Source: Globisporangium splendens
Lineage: Eukaryota; Oomycota; Peronosporomycetes; Pythiales; Pythiaceae
Length of the DNA stretch: 64,000 nt
Assembly: GCA_006386115.1 (NCBI GenBank)
Contig: VFIW01000020.1
Coordinates: forward strand, 310,001 to 374,000
Direction: 5' to 3'
Shown: positions 54,277-64,000 of the stretch, in pieces
Numbering within the stretch: the stretch's first letter is position 1
Layout of the letters: every line of letters starts with the position of its first letter
Made by a program: the position numbers and the translations under genes
Notes under the pieces: model-generated
What the model saw: only the letters and a program-made list of their open reading frames with translations
Told to the model about the DNA's origin: nothing
The model's database searches: none

Positions 54277-56089
54277 ATGGCGTCGACGGAATGCCCGATC
54301 TGCAGTCGCCACTTCCGTACGGAGAACCTCGCGCTGCACGTCGAGGCGTGTTTGCAGAAGAGCGCGACAGAGGAGAAGCGCCGCGCGCGCGCGCAGGAGC
54401 TCGCGAAGCCGCTGTTTGTGTCCCCAGCATCGACAAAGCAACAACCTTCAACAGCAGCTACCCCACAACGACGCCACTCGCTCCCGCCATCAAGCAATGC
54501 GGAGCAAAACTACGCGAGCGCTCCGCAGGATGCGCAGTCCAAGAAGCGGAAACGAGAACAGGAGCGGCAGCCATTGAAGACGACGTCCGCACCGCTGGCC
54601 GAGCGGATGCGACCGAGTTCGCTGGACGATCTGGTAGGTCAGGATGAACTCCTGGGACCCGGGAAGCTGCTCTCGTCCTTGATCCACGCCGATCGCGTGC
54701 CCAATATGATCCTGTGGGGGTGAGCGACTGTCTGTGTGGTTAATAATCACATTGTGGCGAACACTAATTGTAAATGTTTTATGACAAACTAGACCTCCTG
54801 GTTGTGGCAAAACGACTCTCGCGCATGTGATCTCCAAGCGCACGGGGTGCAAGTTCCTCGTGCTCTCGGGTGCGAGCTCCAACTTGGCGGACATGAAGGA
54901 CGCGGTTGAGAAGGCCAGGGGCGAGAGAAAGATGTTTCGACGACACACGATCGTATTTGTCGACGAGATCCATCGCTTCAAGAAAAACCAACAGGTATAG
55001 TTAGCTTCAAGTAAAGCATCCATGTCGCTGTGATATGCTCAGCATGGGCTTAATGGATTCAATGTTGCTGCTTCGCAGGATTTCTTTCTGCCTGCAGTGG
55101 AAGACGGGACGATCACGTTGATCGGTGCGACGACGGAGAACCCGTCGTTTGAGATCAACAATGCGCTGCTGAGCCGCTGCCGTGTGTACACGCTCCAGAA
55201 GCACACGACCGAGTCGATCCAGAAAATCTTGGTGCGTGCACTTCAAGACCCCGTCGCAAGTGGTCTGCTTCAAAATACCGATCCTTCCAGTTCTCATGAA
55301 GAAACAAACCACAGCAAAGGAGGTGATGAAGGCGTAGCGGAATCGCTCATCCAAGCAGACGACGCGGCCGTCGAGTACCTAGCAAAGCAGTGTGGAGGCG
55401 ACGCACGAGTGGCGCTGAATTGCCTCGAAATGGCTGTGCAGACTACAACAGTACGGGACGAGAATAATCGACTCCACCTGACTGAAGACCACGTGAAACA
55501 CTGTTTTGCCCACCGCCAGACGCTATTTTACGACCGCAATGCGGACTTTCACTACGATCTGATCAGCGCGTTCCATAAATCGATCCGAGGAAGTGATGCA
55601 AACGCTACGCTGTATTGGCTCGCGCGCATGCTCGAAGGAGGCGAGAATCCACTGTACATTGCGCGACGCATGATCCGAATCGCGAGTGAAGACGTTGGTC
55701 TTGGCGCCCCAGAATTGCTTCCTCAAGCCGTCGCCGCGTACCACGCTGCCCACTTTGTTGGAATGCCCGAGTGTGATGTCGCGCTAGCTCAGGTGGCGAC
55801 TATGCTGGCGCGCGCACCGAAGTCAGTCGAGGTCTACAAAGCGTACAACCTCGCGAAGCAGTCGATTCGGCAATGGGACGAGTGTGCTCTGCCCGATGTC
55901 CCGCTGCATTTACGCAATGCGCCGACGAAGCTCATGGCGGATCTGGGGTACAAGAAGGGGTACCTGTACAATCCTGACCACACACCCGAAGAGCTCAAGG
56001 ACCAGACGTACTTGCCCACTGAATTGCTCGGCACGGATTTTTTCTCCAGTGGCGACGACGATGGCACGAAACGAAGTTGTGCCAGCTAG
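54277..56089 (+). CDS. WRNIP1: WRNIP1/Mgs1/RarA-type AAA+ ATPase
   Basis: Three exons, 54277-54719, 54793-54994 and 55079-56089, 551 residues. N-terminal UBZ-type zinc finger (CPICSRHFRTENLALHVEAC), a polar linker with a nuclear-signal-like KKRKREQE, then the RarA core: MRPSSLDDLVGQDELLGPGK, Walker A GPPGCGKTT rebuilt across intron 1, Walker B IVFVDEIHRF, sensor 1 LIGATTENPSFEINNALLSR, and the C-terminal MgsA region (IRGSDANATLYWLARMLEGG, RIASEDVGLGAPELLPQAVA, KGYLYNPDH). Role: helps stalled replication forks; the UBZ finger binds ubiquitin. It lies between receptor copies 2 and 3, which are unrelated. Confidence 0.94.
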
Positions 56090-57054
56090 TCAGTCGTTCG
56101 AAAACGAGCTTGTGGGAATGTGCGTCTGCGGTGGAGATGTGAAAATGTCCGGAGCCGTCATCAAGATTTTGTCGCCACTCAAGAGAGCACTTATGTAAAG
56201 CCGCACCCAATCCAACCCATGTGAGCTGAAGAATTCCCCGCAAATTGTTCTTTCTGGTTCCACTGACGTGCTTCACCGCTTTCCAAAGTGTTGTTTCCAT
56301 AATAAAAAAAACCGGGCAGATCCGATCATCACGTGCGAGACGAAGATGAAATGCGAGTCTCCTTGAACGTATAGCAACCACTCCTGGCTCACTTGTCGAA
56401 AGTGCGATGACCAAGTGGCTCACTTATCTGAACAACAGCATCGCGATCAAAATGATATCCATATGTGGCAGGATAGAGTCTGACACAACGTCCATGTTAC
56501 CTACAGTCGTCGCTTTCTTGAGCCCATGGAACGAACTTGCTCGCCGTCTTTATTTCTTCCATGGAACAAGACGCGATCACTGTCCAGAGACAGAAGCGCA
56601 ATATGACAATAAGGAACAACGTGTATGGAAGGCTCGAAAAGCGCAAAGTGAGTGAGCAACTGTGCAAAAATATCAAAGCTGAAAGCAAGGCACAAGAAAA
56701 AGAAGCACCGCCAAGTTTGACAAGGAATTCCAAGTGCGTCTTTCTCACTTTCTTGATACAGAAACTGGCTGTGAAGATGCGAAAATGGAAAGATTTTGTT
56801 TTGTTTTTCGAAAGTCGCCACGACTAAGTTTCGATTATGAACAAGAATGTGACGAGGAAGGGGAGCTACGACTAACTGACGAGCGTCGCCAAAGAAAAAA
56901 CACAGAAGCGAACTGAATGGCAGATGCACGGCAACTGGAAGATAAAAGCGCGTTACCGTCATCCGCCTCGCGCGAGAAAAGGTACTCGATGCTAGGTTCA
57001 TTTACCGTTTTGACGTGAACGGTGCCCGACTTCCCCGTCAGCACGCTCCAAGAT
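56090..57054. other. intergenic region upstream of receptor copy 3
   Basis: About 960 bp without a supported gene; short open frames on both strands overlap and look random. The last 150 bp are presumably the copy-3 promoter. Confidence 0.35.
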
Positions 57055-59742
57055 ATGTCGAGTGCTGGTAGCACCAACAGTACTACCGCTGCGGACGACG
57101 TCGCCGCTGCCAAAGCAGCAGCGATGCAGGCGCTTCTCGCGTACCTCAAGGAGAAACTCTACCTCTTGCAAGTGTTTTTGCTCTCTGGGTACGGCATCAT
57201 GTTCGCGCTCTGCGTGGCGCTGATCGCGTATCTGCGGTACAACCGGAATGTGGCGTTGCGAGGCGATGCCGATGCCGCAAGGAAGATCATCTTGCCGGCA
57301 TTTGAGCCGCTGCTCTGGATTCTCGGCGTGACAACGGGGTGCTACACAGTGTTTTTCTGCTCAGTGCTCGCGACGTCGTTCTATTCGACCGATATCTCCA
57401 AGCTCGCGACCGAATGCTTCTACTCTGGCCGTCAGTTCGTATTTGTGATCGTGATTGTGTTCATGTTGCAGAAGAGCGTGTCCATTCCAGCACTGCAGCG
57501 CACGGTCGTGATCTCGTTCTTCTTGTCCACGTACACGATCCCAATCGTCTGGTACCTCGTCACATATGTGGACCCCGTGCAGTTCTACTGGGTGATCACG
57601 ATCTCGCGAGCACTGTTACTCGGGCTCTACTCGTACGTGCTGATCAAGCCGCCGAGTCGGGCGAGTAAACGCTCGCTTCGTGAATTTTGCGTGTTTGCGT
57701 ACGTGTACTACACGCTCCTGTTCCTGTACAACGAGATGTTCCATTCGCAGCACAATGATTCCGGGTTCAACTTGACGTACGCCAACTTGCTCTGGGGATC
57801 GATGTGCCCACTCGTAATCTGGCGTGTTCTCAAGGCCGACACTGAGTACTGGCGCGGCATGGGGCAACGCGCGGTTGCTCTACAGTCTGTTTTCCGCCAG
57901 AAACACCATATCAACGAGCACATCTCGTCGCAGGGACTGCATGTGCTCATCGAGATGCACCGCAAGTACATCATCGACTTTGCGTACCTCGAGTTGCAAG
58001 AACGCATCGGAGTCGGAGCGAGCGCGATTGTGTTCAGAGGCATCTTACATTCTGAGACTCCCGTGGCTGTGAAAGTGTACACGCCGTCGGATTTCACGGA
58101 AGACACGGTCGCCGAGTTTTCCCACGAAGCCGCGCTGTGCGGTGCACTGCATCACCCAAACATTGTGCGCTTTTATGGTATGTGCGTGTGCCCGCCAACG
58201 ATCTGTCTCGTCTCAGAGTTGTGCCAGGGGAGTCTGGACGATGTGACCATCGCGATCGCCAGCCGAGAGCAAACCCCTGAGCGCCAGCAATTCCTTATCA
58301 ACCTCGGGTACATGATCGATGCGGCACGCGCCATCGCGTACATTCACAGCTTCTCGCCAGCGTTTCTGCATCGTGATATCAAACCAGCCAACTTTCTCGT
58401 GGACAACGACAGTAATGTGAAACTCACGGATTTCGGTGAATCGAGAAGCATTCCCCGTGCCCATATCGAGAAGAACGCGGTGAACACAACAAAGCAGCCA
58501 ACCACTCGTCCGGGGACGGGACTTGCCACTGGCGTTGCATCTAAGCTGCAGCGAATCGAAAGTACAGGCTTCCTTGAGTTGTCGTCAATCATCGCACCGT
58601 CTCCGTCAACAGCTATTGTGATCGAGACTCCAAGAAGCGAAAGAAGCGAACAAGCTCCGAAGATGACAGTCAAAGGCACAGTGGACTACATGGCGCCGGA
58701 GGTGATCCAGGGGAGAGCGGGGCTAGCAACATATGGGGAAGCAGCGGATGTGTACTCGCTTGCGATCACGATGTGGGACATCCTTCACCCTGGAGCAGAG
58801 AAGTATCCACTTGCAGGAGGCAACCAGTTCAAGATCTTCGAGCTCGTGCTCGAAGGCGTGCGGCCATCTTTGGAAGCTCATCTGCACGCGAGTTTGCGCG
58901 AAGTGATCGAGAGCGCGTGGAACACGGACCCGCGCATGCGTCCGTCAGCGCACAACATCGTGCATGTCCTCGAGAGCATTTACGAAGAGGTCGCTGCGGT
59001 GCTCGCGTTGCAATTGTACGACGAGCTTGGGCACCACGACCAATCGCAAAAACCACGTACACGTGGAGAGAACATGTTTTCCGGCCAGCAAATCATCACC
59101 CATTTGGAATCGCAAGGATTGGTGAACTCACATGGCGAAGCCGTTCGCGTCGGGCATGCCCTCATGGACACTGGTCTTCTGCATCATATGAAGCATTGCC
59201 AACCGTTTGAAGGCGAGAGCGATGTCCACTACTTTTTCGACGAAGAAGCGATTCGCTTTTGCCACCCGATTGCGTTTCTTGAGCCCGTGAACCAAGAAGT
59301 GATCGACCAGAGTACCGAAGAGCAGAACAAAGATGCCGTGCCAACTATCGCTAGCAGCAGACCGAAAGCCTCGATTAAGCTGTCATCATCGTCGCACACG
59401 ACGAATCCTCCAAACAAGCTCAACACTGCCACGACATTGCAAAGCCGTTCGGATCGAACGAGTTCTCAGTCCATCCAGACGTTCACGGAAAACGGATTGT
59501 GTTTATGTCGCAAGCTGGGTCAGCGCCTCGAGACGTCCATGAAAAAGGCGTCGCGCCATCGCCACCACCACAACTTTCGAAAGAAATTCTCGAAAAAGAA
59601 AAGCACCAAGGACGAAAAAGTAAACAATAGTCTGCTGACAGCCAAGTTGCTTCGCCAAGAAGAAACCGAAGTGCGCGTCGACGACGAGCTGAGTGGGTTC
59701 GATACGCTCGCCGAATCGCTGAGTCCAAGCGAGCGCGCCTAG
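57055..59742 (+). CDS. 7TM receptor-TKL kinase-DEP fusion, copy 3 (intact)
   Basis: Single exon, 895 residues, the only copy with an undisturbed frame from ATG to stop. A short extracellular N-terminus (MSSAGSTNSTTAADDVAAAK, N-glycosylation site) is followed by seven helices from LLQVFLLSGYGIMFALCVAL to LLWGSMCPLVIWRVL. The kinase starts near residue 317: GVGASAIVF, VAVKVY, HRDIKPANF, LTDFGESRS and TVDYMAPEVI, with about 85 residues between DFG and APE, again Ser/Thr-rich. HRDIKPAN is the Ser/Thr-type catalytic loop, and the overall style is TKL. DEP lies around residues 674-729 (MFSGQQIITHLESQGLVNSH...VGHALMDTGLLHH). The tail is basic and His-rich (CRKLGQRLE, SRHRHHH) and ends SLSPSERA. Likely links an outside signal to phosphorylation, with DEP possibly contacting membrane or receptor. 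Confidence 0.9.
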   Translation: MSSAGSTNSTTAADDVAAAKAAAMQALLAYLKEKLYLLQVFLLSGYGIMFALCVALIAYLRYNRNVALRGDADAARKIILPAFEPLLWILGVTTGCYTVFFCSVLATSFYSTDISKLATECFYSGRQFVFVIVIVFMLQKSVSIPALQRTVVISFFLSTYTIPIVWYLVTYVDPVQFYWVITISRALLLGLYSYVLIKPPSRASKRSLREFCVFAYVYYTLLFLYNEMFHSQHNDSGFNLTYANLLWGSMCPLVIWRVLKADTEYWRGMGQRAVALQSVFRQKHHINEHISSQGLHVLIEMHRKYIIDFAYLELQERIGVGASAIVFRGILHSETPVAVKVYTPSDFTEDTVAEFSHEAALCGALHHPNIVRFYGMCVCPPTICLVSELCQGSLDDVTIAIASREQTPERQQFLINLGYMIDAARAIAYIHSFSPAFLHRDIKPANFLVDNDSNVKLTDFGESRSIPRAHIEKNAVNTTKQPTTRPGTGLATGVASKLQRIESTGFLELSSIIAPSPSTAIVIETPRSERSEQAPKMTVKGTVDYMAPEVIQGRAGLATYGEAADVYSLAITMWDILHPGAEKYPLAGGNQFKIFELVLEGVRPSLEAHLHASLREVIESAWNTDPRMRPSAHNIVHVLESIYEEVAAVLALQLYDELGHHDQSQKPRTRGENMFSGQQIITHLESQGLVNSHGEAVRVGHALMDTGLLHHMKHCQPFEGESDVHYFFDEEAIRFCHPIAFLEPVNQEVIDQSTEEQNKDAVPTIASSRPKASIKLSSSSHTTNPPNKLNTATTLQSRSDRTSSQSIQTFTENGLCLCRKLGQRLETSMKKASRHRHHHNFRKKFSKKKSTKDEKVNNSLLTAKLLRQEETEVRVDDELSGFDTLAESLSPSERA

Positions 59743-59888
59743 TGCAGGTCTGCGTGACATCAGGGGCGGCTCAGTGCGGATAGAACGTGAGAGGCGACCA
59801 GTGTGTAATCTCAATTTCGTCTTTATATGATCAGTTGAAGGTAAAAGTGTCAGCATTTGGATTCAACAACATAAGCTCACGTTAGCTT

Positions 59889-61688
59889 TCACATAGATCC
59901 GCTGCACCACATACAACGTCCAAAAATCCCACCCAAACACGCGCAAGTGATTGTTGTTGGTGCTGGATACTTCTCTTTGTCCGGGTGGAGGATGTCCCAC
60001 ATCGTGACCGCGAGCGAGTACACATCCGCTGCTTCACCGTAAGCAGCGAACCCTCCCTTGCCGTTGATCATCTCCGGTGCCATGTAATCTGCTGTCCCTT
60101 TTACAGTCATCTTGACACTTCGAGATCGTGATTCTCCGACTGGTGTATGAGATAAAGATCCCAATGTCTTAATCTCACTGTTTCTCACGCTTTGGAACTC
60201 CATGTATCCCTCGGTACCATGGCTACTCATGCGAACACTTTCTCGCGCTCTGGCAGAGCCATCGCTGGCTTCGTTTGCCATCTTCAAGTTCACACTTGGC
60301 AGACTTCGTGACTCCCCGAAGTCTGTCAACTTCACGTTCCCTTCCAGATCGACAAGGAAGTTGCCAGGTTTGATGTCACGGTGAACGAACGCAGGTGAGA
60401 AACTGTGAATGTACGCGACAGCTCGAGCGGCATCGATCATGTACCCGAGGTTGATGAGGAACTGCTGCCGTCGCGGTTCACGATGTCGTTTCGCGAGGCT
60501 TGCTGTGACGACATCGAGGCTTCCCTGACAGAGCTCAGACACGAGGCAAATTGTTGGTGGACACACGCACATACCGAAAAACTTGACAATATTTGGGTGG
60601 TTCAAGGCACCACAGAGTGCTGCTTCGTGAGAGAACTCGGCGACTGTGTCCTCTGTTACTGCTGTAGGGGTGTAGACTTTGATCGCGACTTGTGTCTTGG
60701 AGTTTAGGGTGCCGCTGTAAACGACGGCGCTTGATCCCACGCCGATGCGACGTCGTAGCTCCAGATACGCGAAGTCGATGATGTACTTGCGATGCATTTC
60801 GATGAGTACGTGGAGACCTTGGGAAGAGATTCGCTCGTTGACGTTTGCTCTCTGCCGAAATAGGTTCTGGAGTGCGCAGGCTCGTTGTCCAAGCCCGCGC
60901 CAGTGCTCCGTGTCCGCTTTGAGTACACGCCAAATGAAGAGAGGTACCATGCAGCCAATTGCGAGCTGGGAGTACGCGATGTTGAAACAAAGGTCAACTT
61001 TCAAGTGATAGAACGCCAAGTTGTTCGAGAACTCAAGCACTTGTTGGACGATCGCGAACACGCAGTATTGACGTAACGCGGCTTTGCTCGCTCGCACAGG
61101 CGGTTTGACCAGAACGTACACAAAGATCGGGATATTCAATGCGTGGACGATGCTGTACAGACAGAAGTTGAAGTGTGTACGGCTTGGCTCATTGTGCTTG
61201 GTCATGTAGTAGACGACTGGGATCGTGTAAATCGAGAGTCCAAATGTGATAAGCACAGCTCTTCGTAGCGCGGGTAGCGTCACACTCTTCTGAAGCATGA
61301 ACACGATCACGAGCAGGAGCACAACCTGGCGACCGGCATAGAAACACTCGGACTGGATCGATGGGATCTGCATGGGATATGCACTGGTGATGATCGTTAT
61401 CACGAAATAGATGCTGCACAAGCCCGTTGCGCAGCAGAGGATCCAGAGTAAGGGCTCGAACGCGGGCAAGACGATTTTCCGGGCTGCGCTACTGTCGCCT
61501 CGCCTGGCTCCACTTCTATTCCGATGCAGATAGATGATCAACGCGAGGCACATGCCACACAGCGCCAAGTACGTCACCAGCAGTACGATCCACAAAGTCT
61601 CGATCTTGTTTTGCACGTACAGCGTGAAGGCGGCTAGTTGCTCGGCAGCCAGAAGGTCCTCTGGCGAAACCGTGGCGTTGGAGGGCAT
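59889..61688 (-). pseudogene. 7TM receptor-TKL kinase, copy 4, truncated in the kinase C-lobe
   Basis: On the minus strand, ATG at 61688 (MPSNATVSPEDLLAAEQLAA), 599 residues. Helices TM1 to TM7 are present (WIVLLVTYLALCGMCLALII to AIGCMVPLFIWRVL). The kinase N-lobe, HRDIKPGNF, LTDFGESRS and TADYMAPEMI are intact. Homology stops after DILHPDKEKYPAPT; a one-base shift there would give NNNHLRVF, which resembles the paralogues for a few residues. Subdomain XI, DEP and the tail are all missing, and the gene ends against the 3' flank of copy 3. The LINE end lies about 5 bases before the ATG, so the native leader and promoter seem lost. Probably inactive. Confidence 0.75.
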
Positions 61689-61693
61689 ACTCG

Positions 61694-62163
61694 TTATCTT
61701 TATATGGTAAGGTATATTTAGGTTCATCGTCGTGACCTACAATATCCATTCTCCTAATCTTCAGTACGAATTTCATCTAGGAGTGTAAATGTGTCTATAG
61801 TGCGGATTGCACTAGATCACTTCTGAATGCTAAATAATCTTTGACCAGGATGGCATGTTCTCTTGGTCCTATGTGAGGCTGCCTTGTGTTGTCCAATGAC
61901 CTTGGGTCTTCCGAACTTCGCATAAGCCAATGCATGACGTCGTTGTCAAGATCCTGGGTGAGATTGTTGAAAGCAGCTCTTTGAGTTGGGAAGTGAACCT
62001 GCGTTGAGGTTCTGGTGTCCATGGCTAGGTTGGCGCTGAGTCCGCCATCTTGTTGAAGGCACGGTAGTGATGGTACCATCCTCGGATGTCGATGCAATCC
62101 GCGAGTCGTCGACTTATCTGGTATAAACGTGCCAATCGGTGCTGTCGAGGGGACCGATGCATT
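61694..62163 (-). mobile_element. 5'-truncated LINE copy (3' end only)
   Basis: A 470-bp copy of the 3' end of the neighbouring element, nearly identical to 62165-62647. It carries the end of the RNase H region (NLAMDTRTSTQVHFPTQRAA...LAFRSDL) and a GATAA-type tail. Differences include a 4-base deletion near 61750 and a one-base deletion near 62036 that breaks the frame. The 5' break is at GATGCATTC (62156-62163). Confidence 0.85.
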
Positions 62164-64000
62164 CTTTATCTTTATCTTTATAAGGTGAGGTATATTTAGG
62201 TTCATCTTCGTGACCTACAATATCCATTCTCCTACCTAATCTTCATTGCGAATTTCATCTAGGAGTGTAAATGTGTCTATAGCGCGGATTGCAATAGATC
62301 ACTTCTGAATGCTAAATAATCTTTGACCAGGATGGCATGTTCTCTTGGTCCTATGTGAGGCTGCCTTGTGTTGTCCAATGACCTTGGGTCTTCCGAACTT
62401 CGCATAAGCCAATGCATGACGTCGTTGTCAAGATCCTGGGTGAGATTGTTGAAAGCAGCTCTTTGAGTTGGGAAGTGAACCTGCGTTGAGGTTCTGGTGT
62501 CCATGGCTAGGTTGGCGGCTGAGTCCGCCATCTTGTTGAGGGCACGGTAGTGATGGTACCATCCTCGGATGTCGATGCAATCCGCGAGTCGTCGACTTGT
62601 CTGGTATAAACGTGCCAATCGGTGCTGTCGAGGGGACCGATGCATTCGCTGTTGGGAGATAATGAGTGCACTGTCTCCAATCACGTACAACGGTTCGAAG
62701 TGACTGCGTTGGACTTCTCGGAGTCCATGTATGAGACCCCAGTACTCGGCAAAGTTGTTGGTCGTGTCCTTCCTGCTATACGCCATGCTCGCGACCCAAA
62801 TTAAGCTGGCTGTGTGCGAGTCCTTATGGACACGCACGATAATGGATCCAGTCCCTCCTGGTCCTGGATTGCCGCGTGATCCACCATCGAAAAACAACAG
62901 GTAAACGCCGCGAGTATCACTTGGAGTCAAGGGGATGGCGTCGGTTTGGCTGAGAAAGCAGTCGACATATGCCTTGAGAACTGCTGCAACCGTGTGACCG
63001 TCCGAGTCTCCAGCTTGCGCTTCAGCGAGTCGTGTGAGGTTTCGCATTCCTGCCTCTAATCTGGTCATCATGATCGCCATCTCAGCAGTCGATTCGATTG
63101 GATCCGAATCCATGCGTCGCAGATGCGCACACCAAATGGCATGTATGAGCGACGCGCTCATATATCGCCACAGCATGTGTGCGACGGGATAGAGATGATA
63201 TTGGAGATGTTCATTGGAGAACTTGTGTCCGATAATGTGTCTCTTGATCGTGGTCCATGCATGCCTTGGAGTATCTGGTAGATCCAGACTGAAGATCCAG
63301 ATTGCGGGGTCGTGACCAGGAGTGATTCCGATCTTCGCCCACAGTGCATAAAAGTAGTTCCACACGAGTTTGGCTTTCGGACACTCCCAGAATAGATGTT
63401 GAACAGAAGATTGGACAACTTGGGAGCATTCGGGATTCGAGCAGGATAGATCAGCTTTCTCATAGTTCCACATGGAGAGTCGGTTGGCTTTCAGCCGGAG
63501 AAGAGTCTGAGCCGTATAAACTGTAATCCCTGGGATGTTGTGTAATTCGCTCCACTGGATTAATTGCAGTCCTGGCCACAGAGATCCTGCTGTTTGGACA
63601 GCTTTGTTGACTGCTGCATCTCGAGTATCTTTGCCAATTTGTGTCCTCGTTGCTGCAACTTGTTGCCGATAGAAAGATCTGGTCGTATTGTATCGTCCGT
63701 TGCCACCCCATAGTTGCACGATTCTTGTGAAACGTGGATGTGCATGGAACGACACCTTCTGCCCGTTCAAGTCTCTTGTTGCCATGATGTCACAGTCCAT
63801 TGCGGAGTGAACTGTATGCGTAGCTTTGACTAGGGTCGTGTCGATGTGGGTCAGAGTTGCTTCACTGGTGTGCAGATGCCATTCGTGATTGTAATGACGT
63901 TGCCCGTTGTACAACCGAAGCACATTTGTTTGCTGTGGTCGATACAGAAGCTGTGGGAAGTTGGATACCAACGTAGCACATAACCGCTCGAGCGTTCGAA
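62162..64000 (-). mobile_element. non-LTR retrotransposon (LINE), 3' part with zf-RVT and RNase H, runs off the edge
   Basis: The element is on the minus strand and its 3' tail at 62162-62182 is a GATAAA-type short repeat, typical of LINE tails without poly-A. Its 5' part, including the reverse transcriptase core, lies beyond the window. Confidence 0.85.
62277..64000 (-). CDS. LINE ORF2 C-terminus: zf-RVT and RNase H domains (partial)
   Basis: Open to the window edge, more than 570 residues. The first recognisable block is a reverse-transcriptase-associated zinc-binding region: SMWNYEKADLSCSNPECSQV then SVQHLFWECPKAKLVWNYF (CxxxxC and HxxxxxC ligands). A type I RNase H domain follows: LFFDGGSRGNPGPGGTGSII (first Asp), FAEYWGLIHGLREVQ (Glu), LYVIGDSALII (Asp) and NKMADSAANLAMD (last Asp), so all four catalytic acids are present. 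This order identifies a non-LTR retrotransposon. The C-terminus LAFRSDLLQSAL matches the truncated copy. It appears intact within the window and may be recently active. Confidence 0.88.
   Translation of the reverse strand, partial: RTLERLCATLVSNFPQLLYRPQQTNVLRLYNGQRHYNHEWHLHTSEATLTHIDTTLVKATHTVHSAMDCDIMATRDLNGQKVSFHAHPRFTRIVQLWGGNGRYNTTRSFYRQQVAATRTQIGKDTRDAAVNKAVQTAGSLWPGLQLIQWSELHNIPGITVYTAQTLLRLKANRLSMWNYEKADLSCSNPECSQVVQSSVQHLFWECPKAKLVWNYFYALWAKIGITPGHDPAIWIFSLDLPDTPRHAWTTIKRHIIGHKFSNEHLQYHLYPVAHMLWRYMSASLIHAIWCAHLRRMDSDPIESTAEMAIMMTRLEAGMRNLTRLAEAQAGDSDGHTVAAVLKAYVDCFLSQTDAIPLTPSDTRGVYLLFFDGGSRGNPGPGGTGSIIVRVHKDSHTASLIWVASMAYSRKDTTNNFAEYWGLIHGLREVQRSHFEPLYVIGDSALIISQQRMHRSPRQHRLARLYQTSRRLADCIDIRGWYHHYRALNKMADSAANLAMDTRTSTQVHFPTQRAAFNNLTQDLDNDVMHWLMRSSEDPRSLDNTRQPHIGPREHAILVKDYLAFRSDLLQSAL

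Noticed and set aside
56407..57001. Open frames on both strands before receptor copy 3
   Set aside because: Overlapping, unlike any family, AT-rich codon use; taken as random.
1..64000. CRISPR arrays, tRNA and rRNA genes
   Set aside because: None seen by eye: no regularly spaced repeats and no recognisable cloverleaf or rRNA core. A tRNAscan/Infernal run would be decisive.

Overview
The window looks like nuclear DNA of an oomycete (stramenopile), most like the Pythium/Peronosporales side. Reasons: GC-rich coding regions in AT-richer spacers; many short spliceosomal introns (about 50-200 nt) with GTAAGT/GTACGT donors; eukaryote-only genes (AP-4 sigma, U1-70K, UGGT, TFIIIC); and a family of seven-helix receptors fused to a kinase and a DEP domain, a bigram style I associate with oomycetes. 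The lineage is inferred; no marker search was possible. I see no rRNA, tRNA or CRISPR array.

Layout. 1-4.9 kb: the C-terminal part of a SEN1-type helicase with an RGG/proline-rich tail, an interrupted unrecognised gene, and a small unknown gene. 5.1-6.8 kb: a small membrane protein divergent from AP4S1. 8.4-12.3 kb: a BED-finger hAT-derived protein lacking a key catalytic residue, then a mitochondrial-type 3-ketoacyl-CoA thiolase. 12.8-20.8 kb: U1-70K divergent from the ER glycoprotein-folding sensor UGGT, which converges on a membrane-anchored TrmO-type tRNA methyltransferase. 22.9-30.2 kb: an LRR receptor pseudokinase, a TDG/Mug-type DNA glycosylase with a 16-nt microexon, a fibronectin-III protein, and an alpha/beta-hydrolase with an inserted PDZ-like segment and no nucleophile serine. 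31.5-41.4 kb: a TFIIIC largest-subunit-like protein, a RAI1/DXO-type decapping nuclease, and a secreted, probably GPI-anchored EGF-like protein.

44-61.7 kb is the most unusual part: four paralogous 7TM receptors, each fused to a TKL-type kinase. Three also carry a DEP domain. A WRNIP1/RarA AAA+ gene sits between copies 2 and 3. Copy 3 is intact. Copy 1 lacks an in-frame ATG before its first helix. Copy 2 has a one-base frameshift near its N-terminus and an in-frame TAG before a still-conserved tail. Copy 4 is inverted, cut off inside the kinase C-lobe, and has a LINE 3' end a few bases before its ATG. The window ends in two head-to-tail copies of that LINE, one 5'-truncated and one running off the edge.

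How the genes fit together: most are unrelated housekeeping genes in compact divergent or convergent pairs with short shared spacers. The receptor family is the one functional cluster. Its copies suggest a local birth-and-death array of putative environmental sensors, next to recent retrotransposon activity and an inverted-repeat element at 48.4-49.5 kb.
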